DNA of 64,000 nt from an uncultured Anaerolineae bacterium (GTDB taxonomy: Bacteria > Chloroflexota > Anaerolineae > J036 > Brachytrichaceae), in NCBI GenBank assembly GCA_938034415.1, contig CALHLE010000046.1, positions 1 through 64,000 on the forward strand, in the 5' to 3' direction. Position numbers and translations under genes: made by a program. Positions 8,644 through 17,295 of this stretch are shown here, in pieces. Each line of letters opens with the position of its first letter. The stretch's first letter is position 1. Under the pieces are notes generated by a model. It searched no databases and had not been told where the DNA came from. It worked only from the letters and a program-made list of their open reading frames with translations.

Positions 8644-9492
8644 ATGAAAGTCTGTATCGTTTGTAGCCTCGTCCGCCCCGAGGAGAAGATGCTGCTTGAA
8701 GCCTTTCACCGGCGCGGCGTTGAGGTGGACGTTGTTGATGACCGGAGCGTCGTCTTTGACTTGTGCGACTTGGGCTACTGGAAGCGCTACGATGTGGTCA
8801 TGGAGCGCTGTGTGTCGCAGAGCCGCGCGACGTATGTTCAGCGCATCATGAAACTGGCCGGCGTGCGCGCGGTCAACCGGCATGAGGTGATCGAGAATTG
8901 CGGCGACAAGTTCATCACGACGCAGCTCATGTTGCAACACGGCGTGCCGACCACGCGGGTCATGATGGCGTTTACGCCGGCCAGCGCGCTCGAAGCCATC
9001 GAGCGCTTGGGCTACCCGTGCGTACTCAAGCCGGTCATCGGCTCGTGGGGACGCGGCGTCGTCCGCGTCAACGACCGCGATGCTGCCGAAGCTGTGGTGT
9101 CGCTGCGCGATGAACTGGGTGGCTACGCGCAGCACATCTACTACATTCAGGAGTTAGTCAAGAAGCCCGGGCGCGATATTCGCTCGTTTGTCGTAGGTGA
9201 TCGAACTATCGCCGCGATATATCGCACCTCGTCACACTGGATTACGAATACGCACTTGGGGGGCAAAGCCAGCAACTGCCCGGTCACAGCGGAGATTGAC
9301 GCAATCAGCCTCGCGGCAGCGCGCGCGGTGGGCGGCGGCATCGTCGCCGTAGACCTGTTTGAGGATCCGGAGCGCGGGCTGTTGGTCAATGAAGTCAACC
9401 ACACGATGGAGTTTCGCAACAGTGTGCCGGCCACTGGGGTGGATATTCCGGGCGCCATGGTGGAATATGTCCTGCAGATGGCTCAACAATGA
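8644..9492 (+). CDS. lysX: LysX, LysW-alpha-aminoadipate ligase (ATP-grasp)
   Basis: Joins alpha-aminoadipate to the C-terminal glutamate of LysW with ATP, in the cytoplasm. The 282-residue ATP-grasp protein follows the LysX/RimK pattern: YVQRIMKLAGVRAVNRHEVI, the ATP-binding VLKPVIGSWGRGVVRVND loop and the metal-binding LLVNEVNHTMEFRNS end, where the N-x-N segment marks LysX/ArgX. The ATG at 8644 gives the family's usual N-terminus (KVCIVCSLVRPEEK). It follows lysW by 52 bases and overlaps lysY by 4 bases. Confidence 0.92.
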   Translation: MKVCIVCSLVRPEEKMLLEAFHRRGVEVDVVDDRSVVFDLCDLGYWKRYDVVMERCVSQSRATYVQRIMKLAGVRAVNRHEVIENCGDKFITTQLMLQHGVPTTRVMMAFTPASALEAIERLGYPCVLKPVIGSWGRGVVRVNDRDAAEAVVSLRDELGGYAQHIYYIQELVKKPGRDIRSFVVGDRTIAAIYRTSSHWITNTHLGGKASNCPVTAEIDAISLAAARAVGGGIVAVDLFEDPERGLLVNEVNHTMEFRNSVPATGVDIPGAMVEYVLQMAQQ

Positions 9493-10574
9493 GTAGGGTG
9501 CAATGTGCGATTGTCGGCGCGGCCGGCTACACTGGCGGCGAACTCTTGAGGGTGCTGAATTTCCACCCGTATGCTGAGGTCACTCAGATCACTTCGCGTA
9601 CCCGTATGGGTGAGTACGCGCACGTCCCCCACCCCAACCTGCGCGGCACTCGCCATGGCGGCCTCCAGTTCATCCGGCCTGATGACCTTCAGAAAACTGA
9701 AGTGCTCTTCTTGTGTTTGCCCCATGGCGAAGCGAGTGCGCAGGTAGAGCGCTGGTTGGGGCTTGCGGATTTTGTGATTGATCTCAGTGCAGACTTTCGC
9801 TTGCTTAGTCTCTCTGCCTATGCGAAATGGTATGGCGCTGCGCACCCGGCAGCCAACCGGCTGGGCCAATTCGTGTATGGCCTGCCGGAGCTGACGCGCG
9901 ACCGGCTGCGCGGCGCACGCTACGCCAGCGGCGTGGGTTGCAACGCCACGGCAACCAACCTCGCCCTGTTGCCGCTTGTCCGCGCCAACATGCTGGATTA
10001 CAGTCAGCCGATCATTGCCGATGTTAAGGTCGGCAGCAGCGAGGGCGGCGCCGAGAGCAGCGATGCCTCACATCATCCTGAGCGCAGCGGCGCGGTACGG
10101 TCGTATGCGCCGGCCGGCCACCGGCACATCGCCGAAGTCGAGCTGATGTTCGAGATGGAAACGGCCAAATTGCCCGAGGGCAGCCGTCCCAGCATCGCGC
10201 CTACCATTCACATGACCGTGACTTCAATTGAGATGGTGCGCGGCGTGTTGGCCACCGTGCATGCCTTCCTGAACCAACCGGCGCAAGAGAAAGACCTCTG
10301 GAAGGCCTTTCGCGCGTGCTACAAAGACGAGCCGTTCGTCCGCATCGTCAAATCGAATACCGGCATCTTCCGGCTGCCTGAGCCGAAAATCCTGGCCGGC
10401 AGCAACTGGGCCGACGTCGGCTTTGCGCTGAGCGACGACGGGCGCAAGGTCACCCTGCTATGTGCCATAGACAACTTGATGAAGGGCGCGGCCGGCAGCG
10501 CCGTGCAGTGCTTGAACGTGATGATGGGCTGGGACGAGCGCGCCGGCCTGGAATTCCCTGGACTTCATCCTTGA
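9489..10574 (+). CDS. lysY: LysY, LysW-aminoadipate-6-phosphate reductase (ArgC family)
   Basis: NADPH-dependent reduction of the LysW-bound aminoadipyl phosphate to the semialdehyde. The 361-residue protein shows the ArgC/LysY pattern: VGAAGYTGGELLRVL nucleotide motif, LFLCLPHGEAS, DLSADFRL, and the catalytic cysteine in YASGVGCNATATNLALLPL. Genomic placement between lysX and lysZ supports LysY rather than ArgC, although LysY enzymes in some lineages also serve arginine synthesis. Its ATG overlaps the lysX stop (ATGA). Confidence 0.92.
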   Translation: MSRVQCAIVGAAGYTGGELLRVLNFHPYAEVTQITSRTRMGEYAHVPHPNLRGTRHGGLQFIRPDDLQKTEVLFLCLPHGEASAQVERWLGLADFVIDLSADFRLLSLSAYAKWYGAAHPAANRLGQFVYGLPELTRDRLRGARYASGVGCNATATNLALLPLVRANMLDYSQPIIADVKVGSSEGGAESSDASHHPERSGAVRSYAPAGHRHIAEVELMFEMETAKLPEGSRPSIAPTIHMTVTSIEMVRGVLATVHAFLNQPAQEKDLWKAFRACYKDEPFVRIVKSNTGIFRLPEPKILAGSNWADVGFALSDDGRKVTLLCAIDNLMKGAAGSAVQCLNVMMGWDERAGLEFPGLHP

Positions 10575-10583
10575 ACACAACCT

Positions 10584-11390
10584 ATGCTCGTGATCAAAGT
10601 CGGCGGATCTGCCGGCATCAACTACGACCTGGTGTGTGATGACATCGCCCTGCTGGTGAAGGAGGGTCAGCCGATCGTGCTGGTGCATGGCGGCTCGCAC
10701 GAGACGAACGTGCTCAGCGAAAAGCTCGGCAAGCCGCCCCGCATCCTCACCTCGCCGCAAGGGTTCACTTCGCGCTACACCGACGCCGAGACGCTAGACA
10801 TCTTCGCCATGGTGTATGCCGGCAAGATGAACACCCGCATCGTTGAGCGGCTGCAAAAGCGCGGCGTGAACGCCGTCGGTCTGAGCGGACTGGATGGGAG
10901 ACTGCTGGAAGGCCCGCGCAAGGCCAACGTGCGCGCCGTGGTTGACGGCCGGCAAGTGTTGGTGCGCGACGACTTCACCGGCAAGGTCGAGCGGGTCAAC
11001 GCGGCGCTGCTTCGCCTGCTGCTAGACCATGGTTACACGCCGGTTGTGTCACCGCCAGCGTGCAGCACAGCGGGCGAAGCGATCAACGTGGACGGCGATC
11101 GCGCCGCCGCGATGATCGCAGCCGCGCTCGGCGCTAAGCAGCTCATCATCCTCTCGAACGTGCCGGGGCTGCTGCGCAACTTCCCCGATGAGCGCACGCT
11201 GATCCCGCGCATCGCTTACGATGAACTCGAACAGGCGCTGTCATTCGCCGAGGGCCGAATGAAGAAGAAAGTGCTGGGCGCTAGCGAGGCCATTGCCGGC
11301 GGCGTGTCGCAAGTGATCTTCGGCGACGCGCGCATCCCCCGCCCGGTGTTCCACGCCATGAACGGCGCCGGCACGGTGATCGAGCGATAG
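10584..11390 (+). CDS. lysZ: LysZ, LysW-aminoadipate kinase (ArgB family)
   Basis: Phosphorylates the side-chain carboxylate of LysW-aminoadipate. The 268-residue amino acid kinase begins MLVIKVGGSAG and carries VLVHGGSHETNVL, the GLSGLDG segment, the VVSPPACSTAGEAINVDGDRAA core and a C-terminal GRMKKKVLGASEAI substrate motif. It begins 9 bases after lysY and ends the lysWXYZ run. Beyond it, 11391-11602 holds no gene. Confidence 0.92.
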   Translation: MLVIKVGGSAGINYDLVCDDIALLVKEGQPIVLVHGGSHETNVLSEKLGKPPRILTSPQGFTSRYTDAETLDIFAMVYAGKMNTRIVERLQKRGVNAVGLSGLDGRLLEGPRKANVRAVVDGRQVLVRDDFTGKVERVNAALLRLLLDHGYTPVVSPPACSTAGEAINVDGDRAAAMIAAALGAKQLIILSNVPGLLRNFPDERTLIPRIAYDELEQALSFAEGRMKKKVLGASEAIAGGVSQVIFGDARIPRPVFHAMNGAGTVIER

Positions 11391-11602
11391 GCGCTTGGAA
11401 AAGTGAGCGCACCGCTGATCGAGCCAGGTCGTTTTCTGAGATTGGTGGGAGTGTCCGCGTGTTAATCTCCCAAATGTTCAAGGCGACTTACGCGCCTTTG
11501 ACCTGCCGCAGCGGTGCGTTATCTCTGCTGGTAATCTACACCCACGCGCAGAGGCGTCAAGCGTAGGCGACCCGATCGGACATTTGTTCTTCAGCCATAA
11601 GC

Positions 11603-12946
11603 TCAGGGAGCCGCTTGCACGGCCGGCGCTCTGATCTCCCGCGTCGCCAGCACAAATAAGCCGATCAGGACGAGGCCGCCGATCAGGAACGGCGCCGATT
11701 CGCCAAGCGTTTGATAGATCGCCCCGCCCACCAGCGGCGCAAGCGCGTTCGCTGCGCTGACCAGCGCCGCCGACACGCCCAGCATGCCGCCAACCTCCGT
11801 CGCCTCGATGCGCTTAGTGATGGCGCTGTTGATCGTCGGGGCCAGCACCGAGCCGCCGATTGAAGCCGGGATCATGGCCGCAAAGATCCACACGACGCCC
11901 AGCCATCCGTTCTGGCCGTCCGGCGGCAGCGCGACGTTCAGCGGTGTAGTCGCAGAGCGCTGCAACTCGGCCAACACGGCCGCGCGCGAATACCAGGGCG
12001 GCGGAACCTGCGGCGTGAGCGCCGTCATCAGCATGCCGATCATCAACGTCCCCAAACCGACGAGGATGATCCAGCGATCCCCATAGCGGCGGCTCCACAC
12101 GCGAATGACGCCGCCGAGCATCACTACAGTAATCAGGCCGATGAACATGAACAAGATGGCGTTAGCGCGCGCATCGAAGCCCAGGCGATTCAGCGTGAAC
12201 AGCGCCAGCAGCTGTTCCATGCCGCCGAAGATGAACTGCTGGGCGAACATCAAAGCCAGGAGAAAGCCGACAAGCGGATGGCGCAGCGCTGAAATCAATC
12301 CTTGAGGCGAGAGCGCGTGTTGTCGCTTCACTTTGCCGCGAAGCTCGGCCGGCAGCGATTCTTTCAGCCAGAAGATCGTGAGCAGCAACGACAGCAACGA
12401 GAAAGCAGCCGCCAGGAAGGCCGGCGCCTGATAGTTATTGCCGCTGAGCGCCAATGCCGCAAAAGCCGCCACTGGCCCAATGGTGAAGCCGATCCCAAAC
12501 GCCGCGCCAATCAGGGCCAGGCCTTGCGTGCGATTCTCCTCGGTCGTGCTGTCTGTGATCACCGCCTGCGCGGTCGCGACATTTGCGCCGGAGAGACCAT
12601 CAATGACGCGCGCGACGAATAGCAACGGCAAAGCATTCGCAAGCCCCATCAGCACAAATCCGATGAACGTGCCGATCTGACTGACCACGAGCACCGGCTT
12701 GCGGCCGAATTGATCCGATAGGCGGCCGAGGATCGGCGCGCCGATCACTTGCATGACGGGGTACGCCGCGCCCAGCAAACCGACCATGAACGGATTCGCG
12801 CCGAACGACGCCGCGTAAAGCGGCAAGAGCGGCACGATGATCGTCAGGCCCAACAAATCCACCAGCACGATGACGAAGACCGGCAACAGCCGACTCATCT
12901 CTGACCGTGCTGCGCTTGAACGTCCTGAGGTTGAACCGCGAGACAT
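11603..12946 (-). CDS. MFS drug-efflux transporter (DHA1/TetA-like)
   Basis: A membrane transporter of about 447 residues with twelve predicted segments. The loop 2-3 motif GRLSDQFGRKPVLV is the major facilitator signature, and the order of segments fits the TetA/MdtG-like DHA1 group, proton-driven export of drugs or similar molecules. ATG 12946 is chosen because AAGGAGG (12954-12960 on the plus strand read in reverse) precedes it. It is the last gene of a PadR-small membrane protein-MFS operon, suggesting that the regulator controls export. The substrate cannot be told. Confidence 0.8.
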   Translation of the reverse strand: MSRGSTSGRSSAARSEMSRLLPVFVIVLVDLLGLTIIVPLLPLYAASFGANPFMVGLLGAAYPVMQVIGAPILGRLSDQFGRKPVLVVSQIGTFIGFVLMGLANALPLLFVARVIDGLSGANVATAQAVITDSTTEENRTQGLALIGAAFGIGFTIGPVAAFAALALSGNNYQAPAFLAAAFSLLSLLLTIFWLKESLPAELRGKVKRQHALSPQGLISALRHPLVGFLLALMFAQQFIFGGMEQLLALFTLNRLGFDARANAILFMFIGLITVVMLGGVIRVWSRRYGDRWIILVGLGTLMIGMLMTALTPQVPPPWYSRAAVLAELQRSATTPLNVALPPDGQNGWLGVVWIFAAMIPASIGGSVLAPTINSAITKRIEATEVGGMLGVSAALVSAANALAPLVGGAIYQTLGESAPFLIGGLVLIGLFVLATREIRAPAVQAAP

Positions 12947-12976
12947 CAAACTACCTCCTTCGCTTGCACAGACGAA

Positions 12977-13387
12977 TCACAGCATCCCGAACAGGAAGCT
13001 GCCGCGCAGGCGCACAACGCTGAGCAAGATGAGCAACAAGGAAGCCAGCACCAGGAAGAAGGCGTTGCGGAAGCGCGCTGCGTCGGGTTGGTTCTTAAAC
13101 ATAGGCATCATGTGCGTCAATCCGGTCGCAAGCAGGCCGTAGAACGCATGCTCGATGTGGACGCCGGGCCGAAAGGCGCCGTTCACCCCCAGCAAGATGA
13201 GGTTGACCAGCCCAAGCACGAACTGCACGGTGATTGCGCCGGCATAGATCGCGCCGAGCTGACGGTCTGCAGTAGTGAAGGGGCGCTTACCCAGCCAACC
13301 GGTCGCGTAGCGAACCAACACGATGAGCGCCAGCGCGGCCAAAACCCAACGAATCAACCCATGAACTGTGATCAAAGTCGCGAGCAT
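12977..13387 (-). CDS. Four-helix membrane protein of unknown function
   Basis: A 136-residue protein with four hydrophobic segments (about 3-25, 42-65, 78-95 and 108-128). Conserved-looking histidines lie in or near the segments (H9, IEHAFYG and LTHMMPMF), a spacing that could suit haem or metal binding, but no family was recognised. It sits between the PadR regulator gene (64 bases upstream) and the MFS transporter gene (30 bases downstream) on one strand, so it probably belongs to the efflux operon. Confidence 0.6.
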   Translation of the reverse strand: MLATLITVHGLIRWVLAALALIVLVRYATGWLGKRPFTTADRQLGAIYAGAITVQFVLGLVNLILLGVNGAFRPGVHIEHAFYGLLATGLTHMMPMFKNQPDAARFRNAFFLVLASLLLILLSVVRLRGSFLFGML

Positions 13388-13451
13388 ATCTTCGTTTCTC
13401 CTTCTTTATGAATAAGCAATGGTGAATGAGTTTCTACCAGAACACAATCAG

Positions 13452-14024
13452 TCACATACGCTCACCATGCCGCCTCAGGACATGGCGGCGCGAGCGAATG
13501 TGCGCAATTACTTCGTCGAGCCACTGAAGTTCACTGCGCAGATAATGCAGCTGGTGGTCTATCAAGAGTTGATAGCTCCCCTGATGCTGCGGCACGGCTT
13601 CGAACTCCGCCAACTGCGCCGACACAGCAGCGCGCCGCTGGTTAAGCAACTGCAGCGCCTCGGCTTTAGGCAGCACGTCTATGAATGCCAGGCCAATGTC
13701 GCTGCCGGTCTTTGCTGCTATAAACGCGCCCAGATTCTCGCGCAGCAAACGTTGGAAGGCCTCTTCGCCGGCGGGCGTTAGGCTGTAAACGCGCTTGTAG
13801 GGGCGATTCCCTTCGCGCGCTTCGCGCACAACCACCCAGCCGTTCGCTTGCATCTTGTCTAACAGTGCGTATGCCGTGGGCTTCTTGAGATCGGTGCAGA
13901 AGGCCAAGTTGCGCTCGATGAAGTCGTGCAACTGATAGCCGTGCATCGCGCCCTGGCGCAACAAACCGAGCAAAAGCAACTCACGTTCCACCGCTGCGCT
14001 CCAATCAAAATCTTGAATAGTCAA
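13452..14024 (-). CDS. PadR-family transcriptional regulator
   Basis: A 190-residue repressor-type protein. The N-terminal winged helix has the PadR pattern (LLGLLRQGAMHGYQLHDFIERNL, TAYALLDKMQANGWV, then the KRVYSLTPAGEEAF wing) and the C-terminal part is a predicted helical dimer domain. The only available in-frame start is TTG at 14024, because a stop codon lies three codons upstream. That start lies inside a TAGTCAA/TTGACTA repeat cluster just downstream of a -10 box, so autorepression is likely. It heads the efflux operon and faces lysJ divergently. Confidence 0.85.
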   Translation of the reverse strand: MTIQDFDWSAAVERELLLLGLLRQGAMHGYQLHDFIERNLAFCTDLKKPTAYALLDKMQANGWVVVREAREGNRPYKRVYSLTPAGEEAFQRLLRENLGAFIAAKTGSDIGLAFIDVLPKAEALQLLNQRRAAVSAQLAEFEAVPQHQGSYQLLIDHQLHYLRSELQWLDEVIAHIRSRRHVLRRHGERM

Positions 14025-14038
14025 AGTTGACTAGTCAA
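14018..14038. promoter_or_regulatory. Probable PadR operator, three TAGTCAA half-sites
   Basis: TAGTCAA at 14018-14024, its inverse TTGACTA at 14027-14033, and TAGTCAA again at 14032-14038. The last two form the perfect palindrome TTGACTAGTCAA. The cluster covers the predicted transcription start and the TTG start codon of padR. Confidence 0.65.
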
Positions 14039-14039
14039 A

Positions 14040-14067
14040 AGTATACGAAAAGGCGCCGAGCTGTCAA
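14040..14067 (-). promoter_or_regulatory. Sigma70-type promoter of the padR efflux operon
   Basis: On the minus strand, TTGACA (14062-14067) and TATACT (14040-14045) are separated by 16 bases. Transcription would begin about 9 bases before the TTG start of the regulator gene, within the proposed operator. Confidence 0.75.
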
Positions 14068-14134
14068 GGAGCGTCCACGCGACTTTCCTGAGCGCACCCC
14101 CGGCGATGAGTCCGGAGAGGGACGGATTAGGTCG

Positions 14135-14140
14135 TACAAT
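14135..14140 (+). promoter_or_regulatory. Putative -10 box of lysJ
   Basis: TACAAT ends 9 bases before the lysJ ATG (14150), the same geometry as at lysW. A clear -35 hexamer is not seen. Confidence 0.45.
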
Positions 14141-14149
14141 GCCCCCGCT

Positions 14150-15313
14150 ATGACGCACTCCATCCGAGAAATCGAGCAGCGTTTCACCTCGGGTGTGTAT
14201 CCGAAGCGCGATCTGACTCTCGTGCGCGGCAAGGACGCAACCGTCTGGGATGACGAGGGGCGCGCCTATGTGGACTGCGTGGGCGGACAAGGCGTAAGCA
14301 CCCTGGGGCACGCCAACGAAGCGGTAGCCCGCGCAATTGCCGAGCAAGCGCTGACGATGATCTCGTGCCCTGAGATTTTCTACAACGATACGCGCGCGCG
14401 GTTCGAGTCGCTGCTTATCTCCATCCTGCCGGCTGAGCTGGAGCGGGTTTATCTGTGCAACAGCGGCGCCGAGGCGGTTGAGGCGGCCATCAAGTTCGCG
14501 CGCCTTAGCACTGGGCGGTCCAACATCGTGGCGACGGTGCGCGCCTTCCACGGGCGCACCTTGGGCGCGCTGAGCGCCACCTACGAGCCGAAATACCGCG
14601 AACCATTCCAACCGCTCGTGCCCGGCTTCAGCCATGTGCCTTACAACAACATCGAGGCGCTTGCCGCGGCCGTGAACGATCAAACCGCCGCCGTCCTGAT
14701 CGAGGCCGTGCAGGGTGAAGGCGGCGTCCATCCCGGCACGCCAGAGTATCTGCGCGCCGCACGAGAGATCACCGAACGGCGCGGCGCGCTGCTGATCGTG
14801 GACGAGGTGCAGACCGGCTTTGCCCGCACCGGCCGGTGGTTCGCCGTCGAACACAGCGGCATCACCCCCGACCTGATGCCGATGGGCAAGGCCATCGCCG
14901 GGGGCGTGCCGATGGGCGCCGTAGGCATCCGCCCCACCGTGAAGAACCTAGCCCCCGGCGTGCACGGCAGCACCTTCGGCGGCAACCCGCTGGCTTGTGC
15001 GGCCGGCATCGCCTCGATTCACGAGATGAAGCGGCTCGACCTGCCCCGCCAGGCCGCCGAGAAAGGGGCTTATTTCAAAAAGCGGTTGGAAGAGGTGAAC
15101 GCCCCGGTCATCCGCGAAGTGCGCGGCGCGGGATTGTTGATCGGCGTCGAGTTGAAGGCGAAAGTCGCGCCCTACCTGCGCGCGCTGCAAGCCGAAGGGG
15201 TGCTGGCGCTGCCGGCCGGTCTCAACGTGCTGCGCTTTCTGCCGCCAGCAGTCATCACCTACGAACAGATTGATTTCGTCGTAGAGAAGACCGCCAAAGT
15301 CCTTGCGGCATAG
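14150..15313 (+). CDS. lysJ: LysJ, LysW-aminoadipate semialdehyde transaminase
   Basis: A PLP-dependent class III aminotransferase that converts LysW-gamma-aminoadipate semialdehyde to LysW-lysine using glutamate. The 387-residue protein shows [25 protein letters not shown]-like [11 protein letters not shown], the [15 protein letters not shown] cofactor motif and the PLP lysine in [14 protein letters not shown], as in ArgD/LysJ. ATG 14150 matches the family N-terminus. It begins the second lysine gene run (lysJ-lipase-lysK-lysS). Context picks LysJ over ArgD; dual use is possible. Confidence 0.9.
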   Translation: MTHSIREIEQRFTSGVYPKRDLTLVRGKDATVWDDEGRAYVDCVGGQGVSTLGHANEAVARAIAEQALTMISCPEIFYNDTRARFESLLISILPAELERVYLCNSGAEAVEAAIKFARLSTGRSNIVATVRAFHGRTLGALSATYEPKYREPFQPLVPGFSHVPYNNIEALAAAVNDQTAAVLIEAVQGEGGVHPGTPEYLRAAREITERRGALLIVDEVQTGFARTGRWFAVEHSGITPDLMPMGKAIAGGVPMGAVGIRPTVKNLAPGVHGSTFGGNPLACAAGIASIHEMKRLDLPRQAAEKGAYFKKRLEEVNAPVIREVRGAGLLIGVELKAKVAPYLRALQAEGVLALPAGLNVLRFLPPAVITYEQIDFVVEKTAKVLAA

Positions 15314-15314
15314 C

Positions 15315-16187
15315 ATGAACGCATTTCCACTGACAAACACCATCCCGGCCCACGAGGAGATAGAACGCCCCTCCTCGATCGGAGAGACGATGTTCATCCG
15401 CCATTGGAAGCCAGAGGGCGAAGTGCGCGGCTCGGCGGTGCTTGCGCACGGCCTCTTCGAGCACAGCGGGCGCTATCATCACGTCGCCGAGCGCTTCACG
15501 CGGCGGGGATACCAGGTCTGGGCGCCCGACCACTACGGGCATGGTCGCTCGGCCGGCCCGCGCGGGCACATCCAGCATCCGAATCACTTCATTGACGACC
15601 TGAAGCTCGTCGTCGAACTGGCGACGCTGGAAACCGGTCGCAAGCCGATCTTGCTCGGCCACAGCATGGGCGGCGCAATCGGCGCGCTGTATGCCGTCCG
15701 ACACCAAGAAACGCTGCGCGCGCTGGCATTATCGTCGCCGGCGCTGCGCATCCACGCTGCGGACTTTGTGATCGCAATCGGACGCATAGCCAGCAGCATC
15801 CTGCCGGCCATGCCGATACCCAGCGGGCTTTCGCAGCCTGCGACGCACAACGCAACGTGGGAAGCATGGAAGTCGCGCGACGCGCTTCAGCACAATCGGC
15901 TGACGCTGCGCACTGCTCGATTCATTGTGGACGCCGGCGAAGAAGCGCGCGCCAAAGCGCGCACGCTGAGCATCCCGGTGCTGCTGCTGGTGGCCGGCGA
16001 TGACACCTACGTGGACAAGCGCGGCGCGCGCGAGTTCTTCGCGCAGTTGCCGGCCGGCATCGGCGAACTCCACGAATACGCCGGCTTCTACCACGAAATC
16101 TTCAACGAGGTCGAGCGCAAGACGCCGCTCGGCGACTTGGACGCATGGCTGGAGAAGCTGGACGAGGATTCAAGGCATGGTAGATGA
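15315..16187 (+). CDS. Monoacylglycerol lipase-like alpha/beta hydrolase
   Basis: A 290-residue alpha/beta hydrolase of the monoacylglycerol lipase/lysophospholipase group. The oxyanion strand VLAHGLFEHSGRY, the WAPDHYGHGRS loop, the nucleophile elbow GHSMGG, the acidic residue in VAGDDTYVD and the histidine in AGFYHEIFNE are all in order. It starts one base after the lysJ stop and overlaps lysK by 11 bases, so it is transcribed with the lysine genes although no role in that pathway is known. Confidence 0.85.
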   Translation: MNAFPLTNTIPAHEEIERPSSIGETMFIRHWKPEGEVRGSAVLAHGLFEHSGRYHHVAERFTRRGYQVWAPDHYGHGRSAGPRGHIQHPNHFIDDLKLVVELATLETGRKPILLGHSMGGAIGALYAVRHQETLRALALSSPALRIHAADFVIAIGRIASSILPAMPIPSGLSQPATHNATWEAWKSRDALQHNRLTLRTARFIVDAGEEARAKARTLSIPVLLLVAGDDTYVDKRGAREFFAQLPAGIGELHEYAGFYHEIFNEVERKTPLGDLDAWLEKLDEDSRHGR

Positions 16188-17271
16188 TTCGCGATTGCGA
16201 ATGATCACGCTGCTCGAGCGATGCGTGCGCATCCCTTCGCTCAGCGGACAAGAGCGCGCGGCGGCGGAGTTCCTATGCGATGAGATGCGCCGACGCTGCT
16301 TCGACCGCGCCTTCATTGACGAGGCCGGCAACGCCATTGGCGTCGTAGGCCACGGCGCGCGCCAGATCGTGCTGCTGGGTCACATAGACACAGTAGGCGG
16401 CCATGTGCCGGTGCGCTACGAGGACGGCAAGCTATATGGGCGAGGCACAGTGGATGCCAAGGGGCCGCTATGCGCCTTCATCCTGGCTGCCGAAGCGCTG
16501 GCCCAGGCGATTGCGCCAGAATGGCAGATCATCGTCGCCGGCGCGGTGGAAGAGGAAGCCGCAACCTCCAAGGGGGCGCGCTTCGTCGCGACGCAGTATC
16601 GGCCGGAGATGTGCATCATCGGCGAGCCGAGCGGCGCTGACGGCATTACACTGGGCTACAAAGGGCGACTGCTAATACATGCGCGTGTCGAGCGTCCGTC
16701 GCAACATACGGCAATCCCCGAACCAAGCGTCAGCGAATTGGCAGTCATGCTATGGAACCATGTCAGGGCGTTGGCCGACGCATGGAACGCGGATAAGCCC
16801 AAAGCCTTCGATCAGTTACTGCCATCGCTGCGCAAGATCCAGTCCGGCGACGATGGGCTGCGCGAATGGTGCGACATGGTGATCGGCGCGCGATTGCCGG
16901 TCGAATTTGGGCCGGATGCGCTGCGGCGCGAGATCGAAGCCTGGCGGAACGGCAGACCCGACGCGCACCGCTTCGAGTTGAACTTCAGCGGGGCCGAGCT
17001 GGCCTGGCGCGCCCCAAAAGATACGCCTCTAGCGCGCGCATTCGTGGATGCCATTCGCGCAGAAAAGATGCGGCCGGCTTTCAAGCTCAAAACAGGCACG
17101 GCCGACTTCAACGTGGTTGGGCCGGTCTGGAACTGCCCGATCATCGCCTACGGCCCAGGTGATTCATCGCTCGACCACACGCCACACGAGCACATCGCCA
17201 TTGACGAGTTCGAGAAGGCGGTTAGAGTACTCATCGGCGCGCTGCGATCCTTGGTCGCCGCCCAATCATGA
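16177..17271 (+). CDS. lysK: LysK, LysW-lysine hydrolase (M20 family)
   Basis: Releases lysine from LysW in the last pathway step; a zinc/cobalt-type M20 amidohydrolase. The 364-residue protein carries VLLGHIDTVGG, YGRGTVDAKGPL, the catalytic glutamate in GAVEEEAATSKGA, the GEPSGADGITLGYKGRL segment typical of LysK/ArgE-like enzymes, and a terminal DHTPHEHI metal motif. It overlaps the lipase gene and precedes lysS by 24 bases. Confidence 0.9.
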   Translation: MVDDSRLRMITLLERCVRIPSLSGQERAAAEFLCDEMRRRCFDRAFIDEAGNAIGVVGHGARQIVLLGHIDTVGGHVPVRYEDGKLYGRGTVDAKGPLCAFILAAEALAQAIAPEWQIIVAGAVEEEAATSKGARFVATQYRPEMCIIGEPSGADGITLGYKGRLLIHARVERPSQHTAIPEPSVSELAVMLWNHVRALADAWNADKPKAFDQLLPSLRKIQSGDDGLREWCDMVIGARLPVEFGPDALRREIEAWRNGRPDAHRFELNFSGAELAWRAPKDTPLARAFVDAIRAEKMRPAFKLKTGTADFNVVGPVWNCPIIAYGPGDSSLDHTPHEHIAIDEFEKAVRVLIGALRSLVAAQS

Positions 17272-17295
17272 CGGGCGCAACTTCGCACTGAAACC

